Shown in pieces: positions 33,512 through 47,131 of a stretch of DNA of 64,000 nucleotides (its first letter is position 1; each line of letters opens with the position of its first letter). Under the pieces are notes generated by a model. It searched no databases and had not been told where the DNA came from. It worked only from the letters and a program-made list of their open reading frames with translations. The stretch spans positions 9,074,292 through 9,138,291 of the forward strand of contig OZ005697.1 in NCBI GenBank assembly GCA_963930775.1, given 5' to 3'. The position numbers and the translations under genes were made by a program. The DNA comes from Cliona cf. orientalis. Taxonomy: Eukaryota > Porifera > Demospongiae > Clionaida > Clionaidae.

Positions 33512-34256
33512 AATCTCCAATAGCCATTATAATATGTAACAGTAACTATTTTCATGTCGGAAAGCAAAACACTTGAACTGTGTCACTGCCAAGTTATGTT
33601 TTTAACCATGCATCATGCCACTTTGAATCATGATCATCGCTTTTATGTACACAACCTTTTTTCACTGTAAAGCACCTTTCATATCTATAGATCTGAACAG
33701 TATACCATCACTCATTCTATGTAGTTTTAATATTATGCTCCATACTCTGTTGTCGATTATTTATTGTAAGCATTGGTGCAAGTGTGTGTGCGTATTGCGT
33801 TGAAAAGTGGCGGGAAAACTTGAGCATTGCGTGCGCAGTGGGGCGCGATCTATCGGGTGGAGAATGGGGAATGGGAATGTGTGTTCAAATATCAAGATTG
33901 TCCATTCCGACGGTTGTTTTGTGGTGTAAATTACGTTGGAGTGGGTTTATGAATGTCCATGGCCAGCCTTTTGTTTCCTGCCGCCTGGTGAATTGGCAGG
34001 CCAAGTGCGAATGCACAGAAACACTTTACACGGGCCGCACAAAGCCCATTGTTCCATGTACAACATAGGCGCGATCCGCTAGCACCAGGAAATCGCGCTG
34101 CAAACTTTGAACCCGCCTTCGTCGCAAGCTTCGCTGCAGGCGCGGTGCACCCTTACGTAGCCATACTGCATTCTGCACAGCTAGCTAGCTGACGGGGGGC
34201 AAGAGCACCCTAATTAACTGAATCGCAGAGAAGAAAAGCTGACCCGCACGCTTTGT
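33512..34256. promoter_or_regulatory. gene B 3' flank and gene C upstream region
   Basis: AT-rich sequence after the gene B stop gives way to a less AT-rich block at about 33780-34200. This includes an E2F-like GTGGCGGGAAAAC near 33807-33819, GCGTGCGCAGTG near 33828 and several CpG-containing stretches, probably the gene C promoter and 5' UTR. No gene was recognised here. Confidence 0.4.
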
Positions 34257-35353
34257 ATGCAGCCCGTGGCTGTAGACATGGCTCGAGTCGCTTTATTGGT
34301 GCTCCTGGCGGTTCTCGCTGCGACGTCCGTGTCTGCGCAAGATTCCACAAGTGAAGAGGAATATTACTCCGGATCTGGATCTGCATCGGGTTACGGAGGA
34401 GATTCTACACAATTCGACCAAGAGAAGGAGGTGCCCACCCAGGAGGAATTCCTGGCAAAGTATGTGGATGAAGACTTCAATATCTGCGAGAGATATCCTT
34501 CTGGTAAGAGACAGTATGGCACGCAATCTTGAAAGGGCTATGAATTTAGCATAGCATGTGTGGACGTGGATATGCATGCATGATCACAAAAATAATATGA
34601 GTTTGCTAAAGAAAAAATTGATGTGCAGATCACACATTATTATTAGTGAAGGAATTCCTTCATGTTGACCTGTAGCCTGGGGGGTGTGGTTTCTTCTTCC
34701 GTGTGGGCGGGGTATGATACATCTATTATTTCCACAATCATGCAGGCTCGACTGATTTTTTTGTCGAATCGTTTCATAACATGGACGAATTCTACAGCAA
34801 TGCTCAGTTGATACCAGACGACTACTTCATTCATGCCGCAAAGACATATCCCAGTGACAAGTGGGTCATGCCCGGCTCCAGCATCTGTCGTGGGAACTAT
34901 CCGAGCGACTACTCCATCCTCGTCAAATTTCTGCCCCCAGCCGCAAGATACTCTGTGACTCTACTCAACATTTCGGACGATCGCAATGGCCTCGCTATCA
35001 CACTCGACCAGTGTTCTCAAACTGTTAACATCACTTTCGGGTCCGATTGCCCGGTGAGGGAAGTGCCAATTCCACTGTCTAGCACTTATGACACCAGAAA
35101 CAGTGAGTGGCACAGGATCGGTGTCTCATTTTCGGAGTCTTCAATCTCCGTGTTCGGTGACTGTCGGGGCGACTATGACCCAGATAGACCACCCGTGCCT
35201 GAACTGTTATACCACCTACCACTGGATCTTACCAACTGTAGAGTGCGCCCTTGTGATGAGGATGTCAACGTGCACATACTGCAGCCCACTAATCATCCAA
35301 GCTGCACCTCTGATGGAGAGGTGAGACTACTGCAGTGGTGGTTGAGCAGTCTC

Positions 35354-35388
<35 letters not shown>

Positions 35389-36697
35389 GTTCATTGTAGC
35401 ACTGTACTAATCAGTGTCTGCATGTGATTGCACTAGAGTGGAGTCACATTAGTTAGAGGAAAAGTTTGAGTGTTAATCTCGTTCCTGCAGATTGCTATCT
35501 CTCAATTGGTGTATGTCCCTGACCCGATTCCTGGTACTGATTCCAGCACCAAGCTGTCGGCTGCTGCTCGGATGTGTTCTGATTTCAACACGGATCAGTG
35601 CGGCAGGAAACGGGTGGATGTTGCTCCTGATTCGTTGAACGGCCCAGGTGGCACAGTCTCCACTGGCACGGTGGTTCCAAATCAAGTCAGTCTCAAACTC
35701 CATTACTCACCGTTAATTTCAGATGTTTAATTTTTCTAGAATCTAATATATGCCCCGGGAGATCCTGGGGATCCCGGAATACCAGGAGCAAGCTTTGCTG
35801 GACCAGTATGTACTAATAATCTTTCTGCACATTCTGTGATGTTACGTTACTACTCTCTGTTCTATCTTCATCGATAACTCTCCCATGCACAGCCTGGACA
35901 CGCTGGAGCAGTCGGAAGACAAGGACCAACTGTAAGTAGAGCTAAAATTATTTTTTTGTATATAATATATAATAATTTTGCATGATTATTGGTAGCTGAT
36001 GATAGCAATAATCGTGCAGAAAGAATAGCTAGCATAGCATACTAACTGTAGTGAAACTGTACGGCCCTAAAATTAATCAGTGACTAGTCTAATAATATTA
36101 GTATAGCGAGCAACCTCACCCTTTGCATGTCCTGTCTGTATTGTTGTCACGCTGCAGGGTGAAGATGGTGGAATTGGTCAGCCGGGTGTCAATGGCCGAC
36201 CCGGAGTCCCCGGTCCCCCGGGGGTGGATGGAGCCGTCGGCCCCCCGGGAATCTCTGGACCCCCTGGTCCCGTCCTCTACTCAGAGGTAATATATATATA
36301 TATTATGGCAGAAGCGATTATTATTGTAACTGCCTACTTCTGGATATTAAATTAAATAGCAGCTAGCATGCATGCATGCATTAAGATGTCCGAGTATCAC
36401 TGTTTGCTAGACAAATTGCCATGCTACTATAGCCACCAGATCTAAAGTCTGTAAGCTGGTTTGCAATTTTAAGTTGTAGATCCTTTGTGGCAACTAAAAA
36501 AAGATCAATAATAATAATAATTTCACAATATTTGAATACTCGGCTCCCTTGACTTCTGTATCATATAGAGCACTATTCAAGAGCTAGGGAATGGAGGCAA
36601 GGGCCCCGTGAACCAACTTCCTGGTCCCATTCCCCTTCCAGTCGGACAACCCGGTGCAGCAGGTCCTATTGGAACTGAAGGTCCCATCGGAGAATAT
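34257..36697 (+). other. gene C N-propeptide exons (signal, TSPN, variable region, minor helix)
   Basis: Exons 34278-34503, 34746-35320, 35491-35685, 35740-35805, 35893-35931, 36158-36286 and 36569-36697. The 575-nt exon holds the TSPN domain with three cysteines in its core and two more near the end. The minor helix has one two-residue break (GASFAGPP). The hinge reads [14 protein letters not shown], and the major helix begins [10 protein letters not shown] inside the last listed exon. Confidence 0.85.
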
Positions 36698-38043
36698 GTC
36701 AGTTTGTTGGCATGTCATGTGATCCCTGGTTGATTAATTATAATTATACATACAGGGAGCACAAGGTTACCCCGGTAACCCTGGATCACCTGGTGAACAA
36801 GGGAGACCAGTAAGTATAATTAAAATTTTTTATCTGCTGTAGTATAACATTACGCTGTAAGTATACGAGTGATGTGTTGTATGTAGGGTGCTCGTGGGCC
36901 ACCTGGGCCTGTTGGAGAACCAGGAGCTGACGGACAAAGGGTACGTGTATTGAATTCGGATGAAAATTGCTACGGAGGCTAATGTTTTGCAGCTGCATGC
37001 AAAGGTATCGATTGATCCGTCAGTGACGTTTGCTCCACTGTAGGGACATCCTGGAGCACAAGGAGACAAGGGAATCCCAGGGCCTCAGGGAGATACAGTA
37101 AATGAAATAAAACGTTAAATCCATTTTTGCTGATTTACAAATTCTCTCTCCCTCCCCTCCCCCCCTCTCTCTCTCTCATAGGGAGTGCCTGGAGAACAAG
37201 GCCCTCCTGGTGCACCTGGACTGCTTGGACATCCTGTATGTTTTGTTAATTTCATGAAAAGTGAAGGATCTTTGTGGGCACCTTAATGATTGGTACACAT
37301 TCAGCTGTCCACTGAGGATCTTCACTGTTTCTTTAATATTATTATGATATATTTTGGCGCATCCTCACTCGGATATGTATCTCCATCATAATTTTGCTTG
37401 TAGGGAAGAGCTGGATCAGATGGTAACCCAGGAGAGGTCGGAGAGGATGGGAACATGGGATCACCAGGTCCACGTGGCTACCCTGGTCCAGCAGGAATCG
37501 ACGTATGTGCATGCCTGTTACTATAAATAGCATCTGATGTCATCGTCATTGATAGTTAATTAACAATTTAGGGTCCGGAAGGCCCTCGAGGAGAGATCGG
37601 ACCAGTTGGACCTCCTGGCCCACCTGTACGTTGTTGATTTTTGGCACTTTTTCCTCATGAGATTTATGTGTGATATAAATTTCTCCTCCGTTTGCTTACT
37701 TAGGGATTATCTGGAGGTCAGGGTCTTATAGGATCACCCGGAGGATTTGTAAGTGCACCTTGTCTGTCTGTCCAGAGAATTATGATGAATTAATAAAAAA
37801 ATGTGTAATTTTTAGGGTCCCCAAGGAGCTGTTGGACCACCTGGTCCACCTGGAGAAGTGGGAGAGCCTGTAAGTTAAATTACTTTCGAGTCGAATGCAC
37901 TAATGAGGCAGCATGATAGTCTCTAGTCGTCATGATAAACTCTGAAGATCCAACATCAGGCGGGGAATTTTTGATAAAAATTTGTCCCTGTTTTGCATTT
38001 GAAGTTACAGTGAGAAGTATAATTATTGACTCAACTCCCCCCC

Positions 38044-38075
<32 letters not shown>

Positions 38076-41000
38076 TTCCAGGGAGTTGCTGGTCGTGATG
38101 GAAGACCTGGTGAATCTGGATCATCTGTAAAGCAGCTGCTTCTAATCATTGAGAAATAGGAGTACTACTCGTTCCTCTTTCTGTAGGGTATTGACGGAAT
38201 TGATGGCCGTCCTGGTCTTCGTGGAGCGCAGGGTCGTAGGGGTCCCTCAGGACCTCCTGGATTCTCTGGTGCCACAGGACCTCCTGTAAGTTCGATTATC
38301 CCTCCGGATGACGCTTTTTGTTGATAAATCTTGAAGGATAATGTGCAGTCCTTTGAAGACAGTTTGTATACTTTAGTACCATTTTTATTATAATATGGCA
38401 TGGGAAGTGTTAATGATTATAGCAGTAAATTATTATTATAGTTCACCTCAAACTATCATTTGCTGTGGTTGAAAGGGACACTGCATAATACTGTATTTTA
38501 TCTAATTAATATCCAGGGTGAAGACGGTCCAGTTGGATTTTCAGGGCCCCCTGGCCCCCAGGGGGAGCCTGGGCCTCGTGGAGAAGTTGGTCCCAGGGGG
38601 AAGCGTGGTCTCGCTGGTGATAACGGAATTCCTGGTCTCTTTGGACCGAAAGGAGCCGTCGGACGCCAAGGCACCTCAGGCCGTCCTGGAACACCCGGTC
38701 GACCGGGTTTTGATGGAGCAAAAGGAGAGCAGGGAGAGACAGGATCTGTGGGTGCGGCTGGCATCCCTGGAAACAAGGGACCGACAGGATTACCTGGCGA
38801 GAACGGACTGAACGGAGCACTGGGAATTCCAGGAGTTGATGGAAATGATGGGGAACCGGGAAGAATTGGACGGAGAGGGCAGAGGGTGAGCGAGAACATT
38901 AACTGACCCATTAATCTTTGTTGTTAACCCTCGATGCATACCGTATTTCCTCGAAATCTCACCGCGGCGAGATTTTATTTCAAGGCTCCGTTTGGTGCGG
39001 CGACAATTTGAGGGCGGCTAGATTTCGAGGGCGGCGTCTACAGAGATCGATACGCACGCACGTACACAGCTTCAATAATAAGCCTAGTTGTATGCACGTA
39101 AAATGTCCGTGCACATACGGAAATTGCTGTCGACCCCTTACCATGCGGCGAGATTTCGAGGGCGGCGTTTATTGGGACGAGTTGGCAGATAGATGCGGCG
39201 ACATTTCGAGGGCGGCGGGATTTCGAGGTGCGGCGAGATTTCGAGGAAATACGGTATGCGAGGCATATAGTGATATTGGTGTGCATGCTGTAGTATGTTA
39301 CCATTGAGATGAGAAAATATTACATTTTAACCTCAAGATAGACAATTTGTAGCATTTCACAACAATTTTTTTGTATTCTTGTAGGGTCCAGGTGGAGAAC
39401 CAGGAAGAGATGGAACACCAGGACCTAATGTAAGAAGGGAGAAGGGAGGGAGGGAGGGGGAAGGGGAGTGAATGAGAGAGAGAGATCAACTGAAATAATT
39501 TTTGTTTCTTTAATAGGGTGAGGTTGGAGATCAAGGGCCTCCTGGTCTTCCTGGGCTTGACGGAGTGCCTGTGAGTTGTAAATAATTATTAGTTCTGCAT
39601 CATGCTACACAAATGCTGTTCATATCAATATACATGTACCCATAAACTCTCTCACACACACGCATTAGGGTGATACTGGTGAGGTTGGAATAAGTGGTGT
39701 GCCAGGACCAACCGTAAGCAACCAGCTATTACAATTTCAGAGTAGTTAGTGCCCGGTAGTGAAAAACATGATTGCGTTTTTGTTCTTGACGTACATGCAG
39801 GGCAACCAAGGCCAAGTTGGAGAGTCAGGCTCACGAGGAGAGAGAGGACCACCAGTAAGTACATGTACGCAAAGAAAGAAACTTCAGAAAAGAACATTAT
39901 ATGGCCTTAGTGCATGTATAGGCGTGATATGGCAAACAGCTCTCATTTGGTTTCCAGCTATACAGTGAGATATGCCACACCACTCTTAGGATGCTACATT
40001 AAGATTAATTTTGGTGGATCGATTTAAAATATCATCCCCCAAACTGTCACTAGCACTGTGCTTAGGTGGTGTTTAACTGCTCTGATGATCGCTACAGGGT
40101 TCCCCTGGAATATCTGGAGACCGAGGGTTTGCCGGTCCGAGGGGAGAGAGAGGTCAAGATGGAGAGCCTGGCAACACCGGAAGACTGGGAAGCACTGGAC
40201 CGCAGGTACGTGCATCTATTAATTTGCAATAGTACTCTTAACCATTAGTATATACGTCTGTTACTTTTGAAGAATTTTGCATTGGTACTCTTACATTAGT
40301 ATAGCTATTTAATTTTGAAGAATTTTACATTGGCACTCTTATGCCTCGGGAGTATATCGTGTCACAATCTTTTTATTTGTCTGTACCTATAGGGAGAGGC
40401 AGGAGACCCTGGCCTGAGGGGAGAAACTGGTGCACCTGGAAGACACGTAAGTCGGCTACATAATATTATTATGATTAGTCAAGTGATAGTCATGTGACTA
40501 ACTCACGTTGTTACTAAAACGGCAGGGTAACCCAGGTGTTCACGGTGAAGCTGGCACTCCTGGACGTGACGGCAAAAATGTCAGTTTTTGTTCATCTCAC
40601 TTCTCTCCTCATATAATTCATTATTAAACCAACTACAGGGTGATCCAGGACTACCAGGCGATCAAGGACCTCAAGGACCAGAGGTATGCAGATTTCATGG
40701 ATTTTCTGAAGGGTTCATTGCCTTTCTCATGTATGCTAGTTCAGCAGATAAGATTTATGGCAGAATAATAGTTAACTTTAATTACTAACTAATCTGTGAT
40801 ATACACTAAGAGTAATGATGTATGCATATGTTTCAGGGCATTTCTGGCGAGACTGGGACAACAGGCCTTCCTGGAGCTCCTGTAAGCTACAGTGTATCTC
40901 GGTTATTTAACGTTAATTAATTAACTGCTCGTTAATTAATTATTATTAGGGTGACCGTGGTGAAGTAGGAGCCCCTGGTCCCAACGGTGCTGATGGACAA

Positions 41001-44000
41001 CCAGTAAGTGACAGTAGGAACTCGGCACAATACAAGTCATCTTTATTTTACGCCTACAGGGACCTCCAGGAGAGCCTGGTGCAGTGGGTCCAGTTGGACC
41101 ATCTGGATTGCCAGTGAGCGACATGAAGTAGTGTTTATATCATATTAACTAATCCGTTATGCTTTGTTCTTTATAGTAGCAAGGGTCTATAAGCCTTTGG
41201 TGGTACAAGTAGTATTAATTTTATTGATCTCTTAAATGTTAACCAACCTGTTGCAATTGTCATTGATGCTCATCATTCATAGTACCTATTAACTGACCCC
41301 TTAATGTACTGGTAGAGTTTATTAACTGACCCCTTAATGTACTGGTGGAGTTTATTAACTGACCCCTTAATATAGTGGTAGCATTCATTAAATATAACTG
41401 TCCCATTAATCTAATGGTAGCATTTATTAAGTGACCCCTTAACCGCTTGCCTTAGGGAGCACCTGGTCTTGATGCCCTGAACGGTGTTGATGGAGACAGA
41501 GGTACTCGAGTAAGTACACAAATCAAAAACAGCTGCCTGCCTCCTATAGTTAATTATAATAATATTATTATAATTTAATTAGGGAGCACTGGGTCCCAAA
41601 GGAGAACAGGGAGAACGTGGACGAGACGGACCACGGGTATGTTTGAACTTTGAACTTTGATGCATGTGTAGCTGAAATCTGAAAATGCCAGATTTGGTGC
41701 AATTTAAATCTTATGCAATAATTTCTTTTCTCAGGGTGATAGAGGTCAACAAGGTCAAAAAGGATCAACTGGCCCATCAGGGAGGCCAGGAATTCCTGGC
41801 GGCTCTGGACTCTCGGGACCTCAGGGAGACAGAGGGTCACAGGTAAGCTGCACATAGAGATGTTGATCCAAGGCAGGTGTCAGACAGACAGGTCACATGA
41901 CAGTCAGGTCACATCATGTGATTGCTAATTTCTATGTCGACCTCTTTTTAGGCAAATGTTATACCTACTTATACGTGATTAATGTGATATAGCTTCACAA
42001 TTGAATAGTCAATTGGTGATCTGTTACCTCTCTCTCTCTCCCTCTATCTGTCCAGGGTGCTACAGGCCCTCCTGGAGAGCAGGGACCAAGGGGAAGAAAT
42101 GGAGATACTGTAAGCTTCCCTATCCATAGAGTTGATAAGAATCAATAATGCTGACGGATTAATTACATGTCTTTTTTGCTGCTGCAAAGGAATCCACTAT
42201 TCTGCACATAGTATTATGCCTGTTACTGTAGATTGCAAATATAATATTTCATGCTAAATTATTAATATTGAAAATTTTGTTTGTTACTTATTCTGTAGGG
42301 TCAGCGAGGGTCTCAGGGCATTACTGGATCGAAGGGAGAGAAGGGAGACCAAGGCTCGTTTGGAGACCGTGGGCCCACTGGTCGAGATGGAATACCTGGA
42401 CTGCCTGTACGTTGTTGTCACATTGCAAAATTTAATGTATTATGCTATGAGTCTTAACTTGCAGGGTCAACCAGGCTTGAAAGGTGACAAGGGTATCCCT
42501 GGCGACAGAGGAGACAGAGTGAGTTCTATTAAACCATGGAGTCACGAACGTACAGCTGCCCTGATTTGACTGACTGTATTTCTTTTCAAAGGGAGTTGCT
42601 GGCAAAGATGGTATCCCTGGAGACAGAGGCTCACTTGGATCACCTGTAAGGACTCTCATAGCAACCTTCACCAACTTTGAACCCCATTCCTCCCTCCACC
42701 TCTCTTTCTCACATACATTATCTAGGGTCCTCAAGGTCGCCGTGGCGATCCAGGTCACCCGGGTCAGACTGGACAGCAGGTACGTAAGAGCTAGAGAGAA
42801 TTGGCCTGGCAAAGCTATAGTAATTGTGAGATTACTTAATGCAGGGAGAGCTCGGTGATTCCGGAGACCAAGGTCCGACCGGTGACCAAGGACCCAAAGG
42901 AGGTAGCGGACCTCAGGGTGCACACGGAGAGTCGGGAGAAACAGGAGCACAGGTACGAAATCATTGAGTTGCTTTCTGTTTCAGCATTTTGTGTATTTGT
43001 AAGATGATTACTTGGAGATAATACTTCTATGATGAAAACTGCAGGGTACTAAAGGTCCTGTGGGACAGACTGGCCCAAGAGGACCGCCTGGAATCACTGT
43101 AAGTGACTGATGTGTGTGTGATCCCTCTGAGGGTGTGTGTTTGAGGGGAAAGAAGGGGATTGGGAACAGTGTCTGTCCACTGTCAATGTGCATGAGTGCG
43201 TGCAGACGTGCGCATGTGCATGTACGTATGCACTCACTCACGCATATATATATTATTATTCGTGACTTAGACAATGCATGCTCATATCTCGCTCGTACTC
43301 TTTATATCACCTTACGTTGTTATCGTCACAGGGTCCAACTGGTCCCCTCGGTTCACCCGGCACCGTTGGAAGAGAAGGAGCGAAGGGTTTCCAAGGAAGA
43401 GATGCAAGGCCAGGCTCAACCGGTGAATCGGGACGGCAGGTCAGTTCCATGTGAAATCTAAAGTTAGGACTATAACATCAAATCTTGGCTCGGTTTGAAA
43501 TCAGCTTTTTGCTATAATAATATTGTTTATATTTTGTCAGTAACTTTAAAACAGTTGCTAACTCTGCATGAGGTCACATGACATTCTAAGTCACCATGTG
43601 TCCTTGTATTTCAGGGTGCATCTGGACCACCAGGTCTCAAGGGAGCAAGAGGAGTGCCTGGAGATCCAGTAAGAAATTGACTTTTGTTTATTACAGAATC
43701 AGTTGGTTAAGCGGCTCTTTCCTTAATCTCTCAGGGATTTATCGGTTCACCTGGTGATCCAGGACTGCAAGGTCTCCGTGGTGATGTGGTGAGTTGCATA
43801 AACAAAACTTCCTCGTTTTGCAAATCCGAAAAAATTTTGTGTGTTTTTGCTCGTCTTCCTCTTATTACTGTTTAATTTAATTATTGGTGTCTCACTTCTC
43901 CCTACGTAGGGGATCATTGGAGATCCTGGTGCCGAAGGTCCGTCAGGTGATCCGGGTCCAAAGGGCATCCGAGGAAGACAGGGATCACGTGGTGCGGATG

Positions 44001-47000
44001 GTGTCGTCGGACAAGAGGTAGCTATGCCGTTCTCATGACCTTTGTACCTTAAGGCGGCTATTTTTGCGGGTGCTAATGTCCGATATTTCTATGGATTGGC
44101 CCCAAAAGCAAAATTTTGTACCCACTAACATCAGCACTATAGAACATTAGAATAATTGTGTTGATCTGTAACAAATTGTAAATTTAGTACATTACTTAGA
44201 AAATGTGCATTAAGGCAAAATCACGGGAAAAAAACGTACCTGCAGATAATTGTCACCTTAAGGTAGTACGTAGTTACCAACTCCACCACGACTCCATTGG
44301 CCCTCTATAGTGTGACCAGCACTGCAGAGTTTAGTTAATCAGCTTGAGACATGATTTTTCCTATTAATTTAAAATTATTGTGTGTAACTGTTACTCACTT
44401 GCAGGGTAACGAGGGAAGGAGAGGAGACTCGGGCGCTCCTGGTATACCTGGACGAAGGGTACGTATGTACATGAAGAAACCGCTATGTAGCCCACTCTGA
44501 AATGCAATCATAACTACATACACATACATACACACTTGCATACATAGACACAGCGATAAAATATTATACATATCCCCACCATCACCCATCCCCCCTCACC
44601 ACCCCTTCACCCCTCACTTCTTCATCCCTTACTTCATGCATGCATGCAATATACTCATTTGCACTTCTATGCTTGATGTTGGTACAGGGTGATGGCGGTC
44701 CACGTGGTGTTCCAGGAGTAAAAGGCCAACAAGGAGATCCTGTACGTACATACCATGACATGACAAATTGGGGATAATTATTCTAACAATGTATGTATAA
44801 TAATATTATTATATAGCGAAAATTTCTCCCAATAAATTTCACATAATTGATGCAAGACGTGGCTGGAAGCTTGACCATGAAATTTAGCTTTGAGCTGAAT
44901 TAACTTTTATGAAACGGCCAAATATTTACCCCTTTACCTTTTAGGTTATAATAATGTTGTTTCTTCCCCCCTCCTACCTGCATAGGGTCGTATTGGAGAG
45001 ATCGGTCCCAAAGGAGACCCTGGGCCACGTGGACTCATCGGTCCAGATGGCCAGCTTGGAGTGGATGGACCCACTGGACCTGATGGAGTCGTCGTAAGTC
45101 AGTGATGTTCAAATGTTCCCCCCCCCCCCCCAAAACTACCGTAGGTAGTTGAGATAAAATTAATATCAAGTTGAAGTTTCAGGATACATCGCAGACATAC
45201 TGCTTAAAGCAGTTTCATGGAGGAAATAATGATGATATAATATAATAATAATTATGCAAGTAGCTAGAATAGCTACAGTCAGTTCAGAAATAATTAATGC
45301 ACTGTATGTATTGCAGATTTAGTGCATATTATTGTATGGAATTTTTTTTTGTTTCTCTCACCATTTCTGCTGTTATAGGGAGACATTGGAAGACCGGGTA
45401 TCCCTGGAAGTGATGGAGTTCCTGGAGCTATCGTACGTCACATAACTATTATTATCAGACTTACTAATCTTTTAGTTTAACCTTTTCCTCCCTTTTTTAC
45501 ACGTCTAGGGATCGCCCGGTCCCAGGGGATACAGAGGAACTACGGTACGTAAGGATGCCATGGTTACAGTGTCTAACAGCTGCAACGTGATTTCTACAAT
45601 TTTTGTCCTACCAAGGGGTTACAATACCGAACAAAATACAACCCTGGGCTAAAAATAGAAATATGTATGCACACTAAAGCAATCGAGACCGCTAATGTTA
45701 CTATCATTAGTTACAGTTTGAAATTCCTAATAATTGCTATCTGTCTTTCTTCTTTCCTGCCTCACTCCAGGGTGATCAAGGTGCTCCCGGCCTTCCTGGT
45801 CTATCTGTAAGTATATACCTAGCTTCAATCACGTAGTACTGTCTAACCATGACATCATCTTCATTTTCTCTTCTTAATTAACTACCTAAAACAGGGTGAT
45901 CCTGGTCCACCTGCCGTACATGCCAGCTCACCGAAGAACTCGTTCTACATCTCTGGAGAAGATCAGTTTGTGGACACTGTAAGCTACTGCACGTCCAAAC
46001 TCACTACTTAGCAAGGAAGTGTTTCGAACAGTGTGACTGCATGACATTGTATTCCTGTCTCTGTGTATTGCATAGATGCTGTCGATGGTAGTGACTTTGG
46101 ACAACCTGACACACACCATTGGGTTGCTACGGCGACCAGACGGCACCCAGCAGTACCCCACGCGATCGTGCTGTGACCTCAAGGAGCAGTATCCAGACAA
46201 GAAGAGTGGTAAGTCCCTGGTAATTAAGTCTCAACCTACCGTTGTAATTATGTAGCCATATTAATTTTTATTGCGACATGCTGCAGGTATCTATTGGGTG
46301 GATCCCAATGGAGGCTGCTCCGCCGATGCTTTCCAGGTCTTCTGTGACTTTGAAGACAGCAGCTGTGCCACCTGCATTGATTCCAAAGACTGGGTACGTA
46401 GAAAATTAATGAGCCACAACAACACTTTTCGTTGAAAACTCTCTCTCTTTCTCTTCCCTCCTCCCTGTATTATATATTTTGACACAATCGTCTTCTCCTA
46501 TCCCAGGGTCTTGGTCCTGTTGATGTATCAAAGGAATCATACTGGTCTCTCTCCAACCTATTTGGAAAGGTATACAAATATACACAATTTGCGTCAGTGA
46601 CTGTGCGTCAGCTTTATCTCACTTCTGTCATGCAGTTGACGTATGCCATCAACAAGGTTCAATTGAAGATGCTGCAGATCACCAGCCACACTGCTCAGCA
46701 GACAGTCAGCATCAAGTGCAAGAACCTTCAGCTGGGAAGCCACCAGCCCAAGTTCACTGGAGGCTTCAAGAAGGCTAGCCTAGCACCTCAGGTCCTCTCA
46801 AATGGATGTGATGTAAGTCTTATAGTATAATTATAGCAGTTTTAGTAGTGTCATCCCCAGACCCCCCAATATTAATACTTAATTTCATTGTGGTGTGCAA
46901 TATTGAAAATCTGGGAATGGGGCCTGGGAATGAGGCCACAACATTATGCTATCAATGTTGATGTCTCGTTTGATGCAGGAGTCATCAAGCAGCGAGGCAA

Positions 47001-47131
47001 CGAGTGTATTCAGTTTCAGCACCAGCAAGCCCATGCAGCTGCCAGTCATGGACGTGGACATGTGGCTGGGTCGTCGTGGCAACGAGGTGGTGGGGGTGGA
47101 GCTAGGCCCAGTCTGCTTCCATCGTAACTAA
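34257..47131 (+). CDS. fibrillar procollagen alpha chain, gene C (TSPN-containing)
   Basis: Fifty-five exons encode about 1,680 residues. Start: ATG at 34257 or, better for the signal peptide, the in-frame ATG at 34278 ([20 protein letters not shown]). An acidic/Tyr/Ser-rich stretch ([16 protein letters not shown]) follows, then a TSPN domain in one exon with [22 protein letters not shown] variable linker, a minor helix and a short hinge lead to a major helix of about 337 triplets with one Gly-to-Ala position, and then a COLFI C-propeptide with [20 protein letters not shown] and GPVCF. The architecture is that of type V/XI-like fibrillar chains, which act as secreted trimers in fibril nucleation and diameter control in vertebrates; a similar role here is inference. 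It is tandem to gene B and convergent with LARGE. The acidic Tyr-rich region recalls tyrosine-sulphated segments of V/XI chains. Confidence 0.93.
38037..38072. repeat. poly-C/(CA)n tract just before a gene C acceptor
   Basis: About 23 C residues followed by (CA)n end only nine bases before the acceptor of exon 38082-38126, so the repeat forms part of the pyrimidine tract for splicing. Confidence 0.8.
38939..39256. mobile_element. MITE-like palindromic element (CCGTA family, member 5)
   Basis: Termini CCGTATTTCCTCGAAATCTC and GAGATTTCGAGGAAATACGG-like, flanked by TA. About 314 bp long, with repeated GCGGCGAGATTTCGAGG blocks inside. The core GGTAAGGGGTCGACAG is on the minus strand near 39128-39143. 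Gene C intron. Confidence 0.85.
41287..41443. repeat. 33-bp minisatellite in gene C intron
   Basis: About 4.5 units of roughly 33-38 bp, built on TTATTAACTGACCCCTTAAT then GTACTGGTAGAGT. The first three units are nearly identical, the last two diverged. It ends just before the acceptor of exon 41456-41509. Confidence 0.85.
45895..47131 (+). other. gene C COLFI C-propeptide exons
   Basis: Exons 45895-45978, 46076-46208, 46287-46393, 46507-46569, 46636-46812 and 46979-47131. More finely divided than in A and B. Cysteine positions: C1 with an adjacent extra Cys (RSCCDL), C2 is Gln (LKEQ), C3 (NGGC), C4 (VFC), C5 (ATC), C6 (IKC), C7 (NGC) and C8 (PVCF) are present. Confidence 0.88.

Larger units (their letters stand above)
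36569..45978 (+). other. gene C major triple helix exons
   Basis: After the start in 36569-36697: 36756-36809, 36887-36940, 37044-37097, 37182-37235, 37404-37502, 37572-37625, 37704-37748, 37816-37869, 38082-38126, 38187-38285, 38517-38885, 39385-39429, 39517-39570, 39669-39713, 39801-39854, 40098-40205, 40393-40446, 40526-40579, 40639-40683, 40837-40881, 40950-41003, 41060-41113, 41456-41509, 41583-41636, 41735-41842, 42056-42109, 42299-42406, 42465-42518, 42592-42645, 42726-42779, 42845-42952, 43045-43098, 43332-43439, 43615-43668, 43735-43788, 43910-44017, 44405-44458, 44688-44741, 44986-45093, 45379-45432, 45509-45544, 45771-45806 and the first 18 nt of 45895-45978. Total 1011 helical residues. 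Only 41456-41509 breaks the pattern (GLDALNGVD). Confidence 0.88.
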
